From: Acidimicrobiia bacterium
GTDB taxonomy: Bacteria; Actinomycetota; Acidimicrobiia; Spongiisociales; JAENVV01
Direction of reading: 5' to 3'
DNA: 8,265 nucleotides
Assembly: GCA_020352575.1 (NCBI GenBank)
Contig: CP070681.1
Coordinates: forward strand, 110,447-118,711
Below are positions 1 to 6,873 of the stretch, piece by piece. The notes beneath the pieces were generated by a model. It saw nothing but the letters and a program-made list of their open reading frames with translations, was not told where the DNA came from and did not search any database. The position numbers and the translations under genes were made by a program. How positions within the stretch are numbered: position 1 is the first letter of the stretch; each line of letters starts with the position of its first letter.

Positions 1-635
1 GTGCGCTGCCCGCGGGTCGCCCCGAGCCCCTGGCAGGTGCCGCACGGCTCGGCGATGACCTGCCCGGTGCCGGTGCAATTCGTGCACTCGACCACCTGCA
101 TGACCTGGCCGAAGACGGAGGCACGAGCGGTGCGAACGACCCCATTGCCCTGGCAGACCCCACATGTCTCCGGGTGGGAACCCCCGGCGGCGCCGCGCCC
201 ATGGCAGGTCTCGCACGCCCGGAGTCCGGAGAACGACACGTCCTTCGTGACCCCGGCAAAGGCCTCTTCGAGGGTGAGTTCGGCGGCGACGAGCACGTCA
301 CGGCCGCGCCGACGGGCGGTGCGCCCCGCCGACCCGAACAATCCCGAGTCACCGAAGAGTCCGGACTCGCCGAACACGCTGCGCAGGAGGTCGTCGAGGC
401 TGCCCCCGAACAGGTTCGAGAAATCGACGGTGTCACCGCGATCGTACCGGGCCCGCTTGTCGGGATCGGACAGGACCTCGTAGGCCTCGGCGACCTCGCG
501 GAACCGCTCCTCCGCAGTGGGGTCGTCCGGGTTGGCGTCGGGATGGGACTCCCGCGCGAGCTTGCGGAACGCGCGCTTGATCTCGTCGGGGGACGCGTCG
601 TTCGCGACGCCAAGGATGTCGTAGTAGTTCTTCAT
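1..635 (-). CDS. dnaJ: DnaJ, Hsp40 co-chaperone (type I), 3' end outside window
   Basis: Co-chaperone that binds unfolded clients and stimulates the DnaK ATPase in the cytoplasm. I translated the minus strand from the ATG at 635-633 and it stays open to the left edge (211 codons seen of roughly 370-380 expected). The J domain is residues 1-66 (MKNYYDILGV at the start, HPD motif at 31-33). A short Gly/Phe-rich linker at about 72-104 includes a near-duplicate SGLFGDSGLFGS. All four zinc-binding CxxCxGxG repeats are present: CETCHGRG 141-148, CGVCQGNG 158-165, CTNCTGTG 184-191, CGTCQGLG 198-205. The C-terminal client-binding and dimerisation domains lie outside. It is divergent from hrcA with 83 bases between the start codons. 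No Shine-Dalgarno sequence precedes the ATG. It is probably the hrcA-linked DnaJ of actinobacteria (often called DnaJ2), an assignment based on neighbourhood only. Confidence 0.96.
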   Translation of the reverse strand, partial: MKNYYDILGVANDASPDEIKRAFRKLARESHPDANPDDPTAEERFREVAEAYEVLSDPDKRARYDRGDTVDFSNLFGGSLDDLLRSVFGESGLFGDSGLFGSAGRTARRRGRDVLVAAELTLEEAFAGVTKDVSFSGLRACETCHGRGAAGGSHPETCGVCQGNGVVRTARASVFGQVMQVVECTNCTGTGQVIAEPCGTCQGLGATRGQR

Positions 636-649
636 GCGGCGGGGCGGCG

Positions 650-655
650 AGGATA
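650..655 (-). promoter_or_regulatory. Putative -10 box of dnaJ
   Basis: The minus strand reads TATCCT (655 down to 650), a good TANNNT -10 hexamer, 14 bases before the dnaJ ATG. Initiation about 7 bases downstream would leave a leader of only 7-8 bases with no ribosome binding site. No convincing -35 hexamer is seen at 16-18 bases upstream. Confidence 0.45.
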
Positions 656-672
656 GACCCGGGTGGTGCGCT

Positions 673-682
673 GGCCCGGGCC
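673..682. promoter_or_regulatory. GC palindrome between divergent dnaJ and hrcA
   Basis: GGCCCGGGCC is a perfect 10-base palindrome centred between the two putative -10 boxes of dnaJ and hrcA. It sits at roughly the -35 region of both, so a protein bound there could affect both genes. It does not resemble CIRCE (TTAGCACTC-N9-GAGTGCTAA) or the HspR HAIR operator. In GC-rich DNA such a palindrome may be chance. Confidence 0.25.
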
Positions 683-703
683 CGCCGAGCACGCAGCAAC
701 GGG

Positions 704-712
704 TGATACCGT
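704..712 (+). promoter_or_regulatory. Putative extended -10 promoter of hrcA, leaderless
   Basis: TGATACCGT reads as an extended -10 (TG at 704-705, hexamer TACCGT at 707-712). Exactly six bases separate the hexamer from the ATG at 719, so transcription would begin at or next to the start codon. The intervening bases GTGTCCCG contain no Shine-Dalgarno sequence, which fits a leaderless mRNA. Confidence 0.55.
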
Positions 713-718
713 GTCCCG

Positions 719-1720
719 ATGATCAGCGAGCGGCAGTCCCAGGTCCTCGCAACACTCGTCGAGGAGTACATCCGAACGGGTGAGCCGGTGAGTTCCTCGT
801 CCATCCTCGATCGAGGGCGCCTCGGTGTGTCGTCAGCCACGGTGCGCAACGACCTCGCCGTCCTCGACCGGGAGGGCTACGCAGACCAGCCGCACACTTC
901 TGCGGGACGCGTGCCCACTGCTGCGGCGTACCGCTACTACGTGGACCACCTCGGCCCTGCGCGACTTCGCTCGACGACGAAGACGCGCATCCACGACTTC
1001 TTCACCGACGTCCATACCGAGCTGAGCCGCCTGATGAAGGCCACGACCTCGCTGCTCTCGGATGTCACGCACTACCCGGCCGTGGTGCTCGGTCCAGGCC
1101 TCGCCGGCGACGCCACGAAGGCAATCCACCTCGTGCACCTGGCACCTCGCAGCCTCCTCCTCGTGCTCGTGAGCGAACTCGGGCAGGTCTCCCAGCAGGT
1201 CCTCACGCTCGATGAGCCGGCCACCCCCGACGAGGTTCGAATGGCCGAGGACACGCTCGGCACGCTGGTCGAGGACGGCTTCGACGACGACGCCGTCGAT
1301 GCCCTCGCCCCGGAGGTGCGGACCGTGGTGACGCGCGCGTGGGCGGCCTCCGAGCGTGCCGAATCGGGTGACCGCAGCCTCTACGTGGGCGGCACCTCCC
1401 AACTGGGGTCCATCTGGGCCGACATAGGGTCGGTGAACAGGGTGCTCGAGGTGCTCGAGCGGGAGGCGATGCTCCTGCGGATCCTTGCCCGCGCGAACGC
1501 CGGGACGCTCATCCAGATCGGCGAGGAGGTGCCGGGTGGTGGCGATGTGGCCCTCGTCACCTCCTCGTACGGCGTCACCGAGGGCGCCGGCGGTGCGGTG
1601 GGCGTGATCGGCCCGATGCGGATGGACTACAAGCGGACGATCTCCGTCGTGGAGGAGGTCAGCGAGGTGCTCGCCGGCCTGCTGGGCGCGGAGTCGGACG
1701 AGGTCACCGAGGAGGACTGA
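719..1720 (+). CDS. hrcA: HrcA, heat-inducible transcription repressor
   Basis: DNA-binding repressor of class I heat-shock genes (usually groES-groEL) acting at CIRCE operators, with activity tied to GroEL availability. The protein is 333 aa, within the usual family range. The N-terminal winged helix spans about 1-75, with the family signatures SSATVRNDL at 38-46 and QPHTSAGRVP at 57-66. The middle is a degenerate GAF-like/dimerisation region, and the C-terminal family motif GVIGPMRMDY lies at about 295-304. The end is acidic (SDEVTEED). The ATG at 719 is favoured because a -10 box lies six bases upstream. Its 3' end overlaps the 3' end of hemW by 17 bases on the opposite strand. It lies in the place where actinobacteria normally carry hrcA, between hemW and dnaJ, but points the other way. 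No CIRCE site is visible in its own promoter, so autoregulation through CIRCE is not supported here. Confidence 0.96.
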   Translation: MISERQSQVLATLVEEYIRTGEPVSSSSILDRGRLGVSSATVRNDLAVLDREGYADQPHTSAGRVPTAAAYRYYVDHLGPARLRSTTKTRIHDFFTDVHTELSRLMKATTSLLSDVTHYPAVVLGPGLAGDATKAIHLVHLAPRSLLLVLVSELGQVSQQVLTLDEPATPDEVRMAEDTLGTLVEDGFDDDAVDALAPEVRTVVTRAWAASERAESGDRSLYVGGTSQLGSIWADIGSVNRVLEVLEREAMLLRILARANAGTLIQIGEEVPGGGDVALVTSSYGVTEGAGGAVGVIGPMRMDYKRTISVVEEVSEVLAGLLGAESDEVTEED

Positions 1721-2819
1721 GCCCGACGACCTCGCGGGCGACTGCGTCGGTGAGGAGTGGATCCACGACCCTCGCCATTGCGCCATCCACCTCGAGGATG
1801 CCGCGCAACACGAGACGCCTGCCCGAATCGGTGTCGAGGAACGCTGGCCCGGCCTCGCCGAGTTCCACGCCGTCTCGGATCCGCAGCCCGATCATGAACC
1901 GATCCACCTCCTGCTCCCATGGATCGATCGGATCGACGCCCTGACGGGGGCTCCCTCCCGACTCGACACGGGTGACGTAGGCGTCGAATGCCCTGACGTT
2001 GCGGAAGCGCGTGCCGTCACGGAACCCATGCGCACCCAAGCCATACGCAAGGTACGGCCGGCCCGCCCACACCTCCGTGTTGTAGTCACACCGGTGGCCC
2101 GGGCGACCGTGGTTGGAGACCTCGTAGTGCTCGAACCCGGCTCGACCCAGCCGGTCGACCGCCACCTCGTAGCGATCGGCTTGCACGTCGTCGTCCGGTG
2201 CCGGGGCACCCTCGGCGATCGACCGGGACAGCGCCGTTCCCCGCTCCACCGTGAGCGCGTAGGTCGACACGTGGTCCACATCGAGGCCGATGGCGCGCTC
2301 GAGCGTCGCCTCCCAGGAGGCGTCGGTCTCGGCGGGGTGGCCGAAGATGAGGTCGAGGCTGACCGAGGCCATCCCTGCTGCGCGAGCGGCAGCGACTCCG
2401 ACGTCGATGTCCTCCGGGCGGTGCCGTCGCCCGAGCGCCCGCAGCACGACCGGGTCGAACGACTGCGCCCCCATCGACAGGCGATTCACCCCTACCGAGG
2501 CGAGCGAGGTGACGAGGTCTTGGGCCAGGTGTTCCGGATTCGACTCGAGTGTCACCTCTGGGTCGGCGAGGCCGTGTTGCCGGGAGAGGGCACCGAGCAG
2601 GCGCTCGATCGATGATGCCGGGATCGAGGAGGGCGTACCACCGCCGATGAAGACAGTCCGCAACGGGGCCGCCGGCCGATCGGCGAGGATCTCCGACACC
2701 ACCGCGTCGATGTAGCGGTCGGTGTCCGAGCCGCGGCCCGTGACCACGGCGAAGTCGCAGTAGGGGCAGAGGCGATCGCAGAACGGGATGTGGAGGTAGG
2801 CCGCGACGGGCTCGCTCAC
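1704..2819 (-). CDS. hemW: HemW, radical SAM heme chaperone (HemN-like)
   Basis: Radical SAM protein that binds heme and is thought to deliver it to client proteins; often mis-annotated as oxygen-independent coproporphyrinogen III oxidase (HemN). The [4Fe-4S] motif is C14-x3-C18-x2-C21 followed by F23. Phe at that position, where HemN has a fourth Cys, is the HemW signature. GGGTPS at 59-64 fits the SAM-binding region, and [10 protein letters not shown] at 112-121 is family-typical. The C-terminal HemW region carries HYEVSN at 231-236 and YGLGAHGF at 259-266. The usual CxHNxxYW stretch reads CDYNTEVW here, so the His is Tyr and the Tyr is Val. I chose GTG at 2819 (371 aa) because it overlaps the lepA stop as GTGA and leaves the normal short N-terminus before AYLHIPFC. 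A longer open frame upstream lies within lepA. Probably translationally coupled to lepA. Confidence 0.93.
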   Translation of the reverse strand: MSEPVAAYLHIPFCDRLCPYCDFAVVTGRGSDTDRYIDAVVSEILADRPAAPLRTVFIGGGTPSSIPASSIERLLGALSRQHGLADPEVTLESNPEHLAQDLVTSLASVGVNRLSMGAQSFDPVVLRALGRRHRPEDIDVGVAAARAAGMASVSLDLIFGHPAETDASWEATLERAIGLDVDHVSTYALTVERGTALSRSIAEGAPAPDDDVQADRYEVAVDRLGRAGFEHYEVSNHGRPGHRCDYNTEVWAGRPYLAYGLGAHGFRDGTRFRNVRAFDAYVTRVESGGSPRQGVDPIDPWEQEVDRFMIGLRIRDGVELGEAGPAFLDTDSGRRLVLRGILEVDGAMARVVDPLLTDAVAREVVGLSPPR

Positions 2820-4627
2820 GAGGCGTCGTCCACCCGAAGGGCCGCCACGAACGCCTCTTGGGGGACCTCCACGCTGCCCACCATCTTCATGCGCTTCTTG
2901 CCTTCCTTCTGCTTGGCAAGGAGCTTCTTCTTGCGGGTGATATCGCCGCCGTAGCACTTGGCGGTGACGTCCTTGCGCTGGGCCTTCACGGTCTCCCGGG
3001 CGATGATCCGACTGCCGATCGCGGCCTGGATGGCGATGTCGAAGAGTTGACGAGGGATCAACTCGCGCAACTTCTGCGCCATCGCCCGTCCGTATTCGTA
3101 CGCCTTGTCCCGGTGCGTGATGGTGGAGAACGCGTCCACCGGGTCTCCGGCGAGGAGGACATCGACCTTCACGAGGTCGGACTCGCGGTAGTCAGCCGGC
3201 TCGTAGTCGAACGACGCGAAACCCCTCGTCCGCGACTTCAGGGTGTCGAAGAAGTCGAAGACGATCTCTGCGAGCGGCACGTGGTAGGTCAACTCCACAC
3301 GGTCCTCCGTGAGGTAGTGCATCCCGTCCATCTCGCCGCGACGCTGCTGGAGGAGCTCCATGATCGTGCCGGTGAACTCCGAGGGCACGAGGACCATCGC
3401 CTTCACGTACGGCTCCTGCAGCGAGGTCCGCTCGTCGACCGGAGGGAGGTCTTGTGGACTTCGCACCTCACGCACCTCGCCCGCCGTCGTCGTCACCCGG
3501 TAGGCCACCGACGGGGCCGTCGCCACGAGGTCGAGGTCGTACTCGCGCTCGAGGCGCTCGCGTACGATCTCCATGTGGAGAAGGCCGAGGAATCCCACTC
3601 GGAACCCGAACCCGAGCGCCCGGGAGGTCTCGGGCTCCCACACGAGCGACGCATCGTTGAGGCGCAGCTTCTCGAGGGCCTCACGAAGCCGTTCGAAGTC
3701 GTCGCCGTCGCTCGGGAACAAGCCGGAGAACACCATCGGCTTGGGCTCTGCGTAGCCGGCGAGGGGTGTCTCGGCTCGGCGGCGCGGATGGGTGATCGTG
3801 TCACCGACCCGGATCCGATCGATCTCCTTCACGCCGGTGATGAGGTAGCCGCTCTCCCCCGGCCCGAGTTCGCTCACCTGTTTCGGGCGAGGGACCAGCA
3901 CACCGATCTCGTCGGCTTCGTGCGTGCCGGCCGTTGCCATGAAGTGGGCGACATCGCCACTACACAGCACACCATCGAATACACGGATCGAGCAGACGAC
4001 ACCCCGATAGGCATCGAAGTAGGAATCGAACACGAGTGCTCGCAGCGGAGCATCCGGATCACCGCCCGGGGCCGGCACCTCAGCGACGATGCGTTCCAGC
4101 AACTCGTCGATCCCGGCGCCCGTCTTCGCCGAGACCCGCAGCACGTCCTCGGGCCTGCCACCGAGGATCGAGACGATCTCTGCTGCCCGGGCGTCCGGGT
4201 CGGCGGCGGGGAGGTCAATCTTGTTCAGCACCGGGATGATCTCGAGGCCGGCCTCGATGGCGAGGTAGGCATTGGCGAGCGTTTGGGCCTGCACCCCCTG
4301 CGCGGCGTCGACGAGGAGGATCGCCCCCTCACACGCAGCGAGCGAGCGACTCACCTCGTAGGAGAAGTCGACGTGGCCCGGCGTGTCGATGAGGTTGAGG
4401 ACGTAGTCCTGGCCGTCGGCGGCGCGATGGGTGAGCCGCACTGCCTGGGCCTTGATGGTGATGCCCCGCTCGCGCTCGAGGTCCATGGAGTCGAGGAGCT
4501 GCTCGCGCATCTCGCGTTCGGTCACCGCCCCCGTGCGCTCGAGGAGGCGGTCGGCGAGGGTCGACTTCCCATGATCGATGTGGGCGATGATCGAGAAGTT
4601 CCTGATCCGCGACGTGGGGGTGGGCAT
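2816..4627 (-). CDS. lepA: LepA / elongation factor 4, ribosome-associated GTPase
   Basis: Translational GTPase related to EF-G that binds ribosomes and influences elongation or initiation and 30S assembly. 603 aa from the ATG at 4627, close to the usual 600. GTPase motifs in order: AHIDHGKS at 15-22 (G1), RGIT at 54-57 (G2), DTPGH at 81-85 (G3, His85 catalytic), NKID at 135-138 (G4), SAK at 166-168 (G5). Domains II, III and V follow, then the LepA-specific C-terminal domain with its basic [13 protein letters not shown] stretch. The open frame extends further upstream through rpsT antisense, but this ATG gives the family N-terminus ([11 protein letters not shown]). No Shine-Dalgarno is seen; a -10-like TACGCT lies 10 bases upstream. 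First gene of a lepA-hemW unit, with the stop TGA overlapping the hemW GTG. Confidence 0.97.
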   Translation of the reverse strand: MPTPTSRIRNFSIIAHIDHGKSTLADRLLERTGAVTEREMREQLLDSMDLERERGITIKAQAVRLTHRAADGQDYVLNLIDTPGHVDFSYEVSRSLAACEGAILLVDAAQGVQAQTLANAYLAIEAGLEIIPVLNKIDLPAADPDARAAEIVSILGGRPEDVLRVSAKTGAGIDELLERIVAEVPAPGGDPDAPLRALVFDSYFDAYRGVVCSIRVFDGVLCSGDVAHFMATAGTHEADEIGVLVPRPKQVSELGPGESGYLITGVKEIDRIRVGDTITHPRRRAETPLAGYAEPKPMVFSGLFPSDGDDFERLREALEKLRLNDASLVWEPETSRALGFGFRVGFLGLLHMEIVRERLEREYDLDLVATAPSVAYRVTTTAGEVREVRSPQDLPPVDERTSLQEPYVKAMVLVPSEFTGTIMELLQQRRGEMDGMHYLTEDRVELTYHVPLAEIVFDFFDTLKSRTRGFASFDYEPADYRESDLVKVDVLLAGDPVDAFSTITHRDKAYEYGRAMAQKLRELIPRQLFDIAIQAAIGSRIIARETVKAQRKDVTAKCYGGDITRKKKLLAKQKEGKKRMKMVGSVEVPQEAFVAALRVDDAS

Positions 4628-4637
4628 GGCGAGGGAG

Positions 4638-4643
4638 AGCGTA
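4638..4643 (-). promoter_or_regulatory. Putative -10 box of lepA-hemW
   Basis: The minus strand reads TACGCT (4643 down to 4638), fitting TANNNT, 10 bases before the lepA ATG. The predicted leader is about 3-4 bases and contains only a pyrimidine-rich stretch without a ribosome binding site. No -35 consensus is seen. Confidence 0.4.
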
Positions 4644-4692
4644 TCTGCGCATCGGCCCGTAGCGGGTCGCGGGTGGCGTAGTGAGGCTCCGC

Positions 4693-4701
4693 TGGTAACC
4701 T
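4693..4701 (+). promoter_or_regulatory. Putative extended -10 promoter of rpsT
   Basis: TGGTAACCT fits an extended -10 (TG at 4693-4694, hexamer TAACCT at 4696-4701). Initiation near 4708 would give a leader of about 47 bases, in contrast to the other promoters in this window. No clear -35 box is seen. Confidence 0.45.
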
Positions 4702-4709
4702 CCCCTCCC

Positions 4710-4747
4710 GCAGCGGCGAACGCCCTGCCCCCTCCTCCCCACGAAGG
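4710..4747 (+). promoter_or_regulatory. rpsT leader: small hairpin, pyrimidine tract, ribosome binding site
   Basis: Within the inferred rpsT leader, GCAG (4710-4713) and GGC (4715-4717) pair with GCC (4722-4724) and CTGC (4725-4728). This leaves a GAAC loop and one bulged C. A pure pyrimidine run (about 4728-4740) follows, then GAAGG (4743-4747) seven bases before the ATG as a plausible Shine-Dalgarno. S20 represses its own synthesis in E. coli; whether this hairpin has such a role is speculation. Confidence 0.35.
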
Positions 4748-4754
4748 TTTCCCC

Positions 4755-5024
4755 ATGGCCAACATCAAGTCACAGGTGAAGCGGAACCGACAGAACGTCG
4801 TCCGCAACGATCGCAACAAGGCAGTGCGCTCCGAGGTGAAGACCCGGATGAAGAACGCGCTCGCCGCCGCCGAGTCCGGCGATGCCGCCGCCGCCACCGA
4901 GGCGACCCAGGAAGCCCAGAAGAAGATCGACATGGCGGTCTCCAAGGGCGTGATGAAGAAGAACACGGCCGCTCGCCGCAAGTCGCGCCTCCAGCGCGAG
5001 GTGAACCGCCTCCTCGAGTCCTGA
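4755..5024 (+). CDS. rpsT: 30S ribosomal protein S20
   Basis: Primary 16S rRNA-binding protein of the small ribosomal subunit. 89 aa, the usual length, strongly basic and alpha-helical. Family features are [14 protein letters not shown] at the N-terminus, [17 protein letters not shown] in the first helix, and the C-terminal [16 protein letters not shown] segment (about 64-79). An Ala-rich, Glu-rich helix lies between them. The start is the ATG at 4755, preceded by GAAGG at seven bases, the one ordinary ribosome binding site among the unit-leading genes here. Transcribed alone, divergent from lepA and convergent with holA, which is the common actinobacterial arrangement. A strong hairpin follows 19 bases after the stop. 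Confidence 0.97.
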   Translation: MANIKSQVKRNRQNVVRNDRNKAVRSEVKTRMKNALAAAESGDAAAATEATQEAQKKIDMAVSKGVMKKNTAARRKSRLQREVNRLLES

Positions 5025-5043
5025 GCGCAGCACCACTCGTTCT

Positions 5044-5073
5044 CGAAGGCCCCGGTCCCGGCCGGGGCCTTCG
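5044..5073. terminator. Bidirectional hairpin terminator between rpsT and holA
   Basis: A perfect 12-base stem (5044-5055 with 5062-5073, arm CGAAGGCCCCGG) encloses the six-base loop TCCCGG. It lies between the rpsT stop (5024) and the holA stop (5078), so it can serve both converging transcripts. Neither strand has a run of T after the stem, as is common for hairpin terminators in high-GC actinobacteria. Confidence 0.8.
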
Positions 5074-5077
5074 TGCG

Positions 5078-6067
5078 TCAGGAGCGACCCGAGTACCAGA
5101 TGGCGAGGGCGACGGTGAGTCGTTCCATCGTCACCCGATGGAGGTCCTCCGGGGCGGTCTTGAGGGTGCGGTCGGCCCGGGCAAGGGCATCGGTGGCACG
5201 CCGGAGGCTTGCCGCGGTAGTGCGCCTGGTCTTGGACCAGTCCTTCTTCGTGCGGAAGTCACTCGCCCGGCCACCCACCCATTCGGCAAACGTCTCGATG
5301 TCGGGCGCCGAGACGGCGAGCGATCGCCTACGGAGGTCACCCTCCAGGAACCCGAGGAGCTGGAGCGGGTGGCCGTGGACGAGGATGTCCCGGAGCCGTC
5401 GCAGGGCGGTGGTCGAGTCACCTGCGTCGAGCGCCTCGGTGAACAGCCACAGCGGCTCGTCGGGCCGGCTCCGGAAGCGGCTCCGCACCTCATCCGCACT
5501 GGGTGGAGGGCCTCCCTCCAACTGGTCGAGGGCGCTCGACATCGCTGCGAGGTTCGTGCCGAAGACCTCCAGGAGCGCCGCCCGGGCAGCACCATCGAGG
5601 CGGAGCCCCCGCCGCTTCGCGTCGCTCGCCAGCCATGAGGCCGCTGCGCTGTCGCGCACCGTCTTGATCTCCTCACGTGCAGCTCCAGCGGCAGCGAGAG
5701 CCTTGGCCAGCTTCGCCGGGGTGGCACCCTCTGAGACAACGACGAGCCGGACCGCATCGGGGTCGGCGCCTGCCAGCAGTTCGGCGAGCGTCTCCGCCTC
5801 ACCCGCCTGCAACTGCTGCGCCTCCAAGAGGAGGACAGCGGCGATGTCGCCGAACAGGGACACCGACTGGAGCGCGGGGATGAGGGGCGCGAGCTCCGAT
5901 CGGACCGCGCCCGTCCACTCGGTCTCCTGGCCTCGCCCGGGCACATGGATCCGCAACACGTCCGATCGGGCGACGCCGGCCTCTTCGAAGAACTCGAATG
6001 CCGTCTGCTCGGCGAGGAACGCGGCTCCCGAACCATCCCGGACACGGATCTCGAGGAACGCGCTCAT
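5078..6067 (-). CDS. holA: DNA polymerase III delta subunit (clamp loader)
   Basis: Delta is the clamp-loader subunit that opens the beta sliding clamp. 329 aa, normal for the family. Recognisable features: the VSLFGDIAAVLL segment at 69-80, which matches the family's LFG...V strand of the AAA+-like domain; a lid/middle region at about 150-205; and the C-terminal collar domain starting LWLFTEALDAGDSTTALRRL at 206-225. The end of the collar has ARADRTLK (296-303), like the AD..LK motif of the family. The first 40 residues are divergent and lack the usual YLLxGxE-type opening (here VRDGSGAAFLAEQ). The position next to rpsT and lepA strongly supports the call. The ATG at 6067 overlaps the stop of the upstream gene as ATGA, indicating translational coupling. 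Last gene of a three-gene operon. Confidence 0.87.
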   Translation of the reverse strand: MSAFLEIRVRDGSGAAFLAEQTAFEFFEEAGVARSDVLRIHVPGRGQETEWTGAVRSELAPLIPALQSVSLFGDIAAVLLLEAQQLQAGEAETLAELLAGADPDAVRLVVVSEGATPAKLAKALAAAGAAREEIKTVRDSAAASWLASDAKRRGLRLDGAARAALLEVFGTNLAAMSSALDQLEGGPPPSADEVRSRFRSRPDEPLWLFTEALDAGDSTTALRRLRDILVHGHPLQLLGFLEGDLRRRSLAVSAPDIETFAEWVGGRASDFRTKKDWSKTRRTTAASLRRATDALARADRTLKTAPEDLHRVTMERLTVALAIWYSGRS

Positions 6068-6873
6068 GCGGCCCTCCCGAAGAGGTCGACGAGGTCGCAG
6101 GCAACCTCGACGTCGTGGACACGGATGATGTCGGCTCGGTGCTCGAGGCTGAGGGCGATGAATGCATGGACACGCGCAGGCTCTGCCTTGCGCGGCACGG
6201 GGACCAACACCGGTGGTCCGAGCGACCGGAGGAGGTCGAGCGAGCGGATGACCTCGACCTGCTGGCGGGTGTAGGCGGCGTAGTCGGAGCGGTAGGAGAT
6301 CCCAATGCCCGGGTCCGAGATCGGGAACCGCACACCCGCCCCGGTGAGGCGCTCGAGCTGGGCGGACAAGTGGTGGCGCATCTCGACCCCCTTGTCGCCC
6401 GAGAACCGCATGGCACCCACATCGAGGGGACTGCGGCCTTCGAGGTACATGGCAATCAGGCCGACCGACTGGCCCGACACGACACCGACCATCTCCTCAC
6501 TGGAGCCACCCGTGTCGTTGATGATCGCTGCCCCCGCCTCGATTGCTGCGCGGGCAACCTCCGGCTTCCAGGTATCGACGCTCACGAGGTGGCGGTCGGC
6601 GACGAGCGCCTCCAGGGCCGGGAGGAGGCGGCTGATCTCCTCCTCTCCCTCGAGCTCCGGGTTGTCGAAGTGGGACGACTGCGCGCCGAGGTCGATGAAG
6701 GTCGCTCCGGCCTCCCGATAGCGTCCCGCCATGGTGCGGGCCTCGTCAACGGTGCGAGCGATCGTGTCGACGTTCTTCGACTCCGGGGACAGGTTGACCA
6801 CACCCATGACATGGGTCGTGTCATCGTCGAACCGGACCGAACCGGAACCCGTCTCGAGGATGCGGGTGGTCAC
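6064..6873 (-). CDS. Divergent dihydropteroate-synthase-like pterin-binding protein
   Basis: TIM-barrel protein of the pterin-binding family (folP/DHPS and relatives), 269 aa from the GTG at 6873, chosen because it overlaps the upstream stop as GTGA. Conserved DHPS landmarks: HVMGVVNLSP at 21-30, SVDTWKPEV at 98-106 (D100), AIIND at 116-120 (N119), SDPGIG at 186-191 (D187), VPRKAEP at 226-232 (K229), RVHDV at 251-255. These correspond to the E. coli pterin-site residues D96, N115, D185, K221 and R255/H257. However, the loop after NLSP lacks the DSFSDGG sequence, the GESTRPG loop is replaced by GAQSSHFD at 63-70, and the MH..G motif is MYLEG at 142-146. The residues that handle the pyrophosphate and pABA are therefore missing. 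It may be a non-synthetic paralogue, comparable to mycobacterial FolP2, or bind another pterin or folate. I give no gene symbol for that reason. Confidence 0.82.
   Translation of the reverse strand: MTTRILETGSGSVRFDDDTTHVMGVVNLSPESKNVDTIARTVDEARTMAGRYREAGATFIDLGAQSSHFDNPELEGEEEISRLLPALEALVADRHLVSVDTWKPEVARAAIEAGAAIINDTGGSSEEMVGVVSGQSVGLIAMYLEGRSPLDVGAMRFSGDKGVEMRHHLSAQLERLTGAGVRFPISDPGIGISYRSDYAAYTRQQVEVIRSLDLLRSLGPPVLVPVPRKAEPARVHAFIALSLEHRADIIRVHDVEVACDLVDLFGRAA

Noticed and set aside
365..395. SGLFGDSGLFGS near-duplicate in DnaJ as a possible repeat expansion
   Set aside because: Only two short units, within the naturally low-complexity Gly/Phe linker of DnaJ proteins; not evidence for anything unusual.
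636..718. CIRCE or HAIR operator upstream of hrcA and dnaJ
   Set aside because: I looked on both strands for TTAGCACTC/GAGTGCTAA and for CTTGAGT/ACTCAAG arms and found neither, not even a reasonable half site.
833..1786. A 317-codon minus-strand open frame opposite hrcA
   Set aside because: hrcA on the plus strand has full family motifs; the antisense product is His/Arg-rich and looks like a codon-bias shadow.
2820..2957. Upstream extension of hemW by 46 codons
   Set aside because: The extra residues are encoded within the lepA C-terminal coding region, are Arg/Gly-rich, and precede the normal HemW N-terminus. GTG at 2819 overlapping the lepA stop is a better start.
2858..4681. A 607-codon open frame on the plus strand, opposite lepA
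   Set aside because: It lies wholly antisense to a clearly identified lepA with every GTPase motif, and its translation is rich in His, Arg, Glu and Val without any recognisable domain. Long antisense frames are expected opposite GC-ending codons.
4628..4981. Upstream extension of lepA through rpsT antisense
   Set aside because: It would run across rpsT and its promoter, and ATG 4627 gives the standard LepA N-terminus and length.
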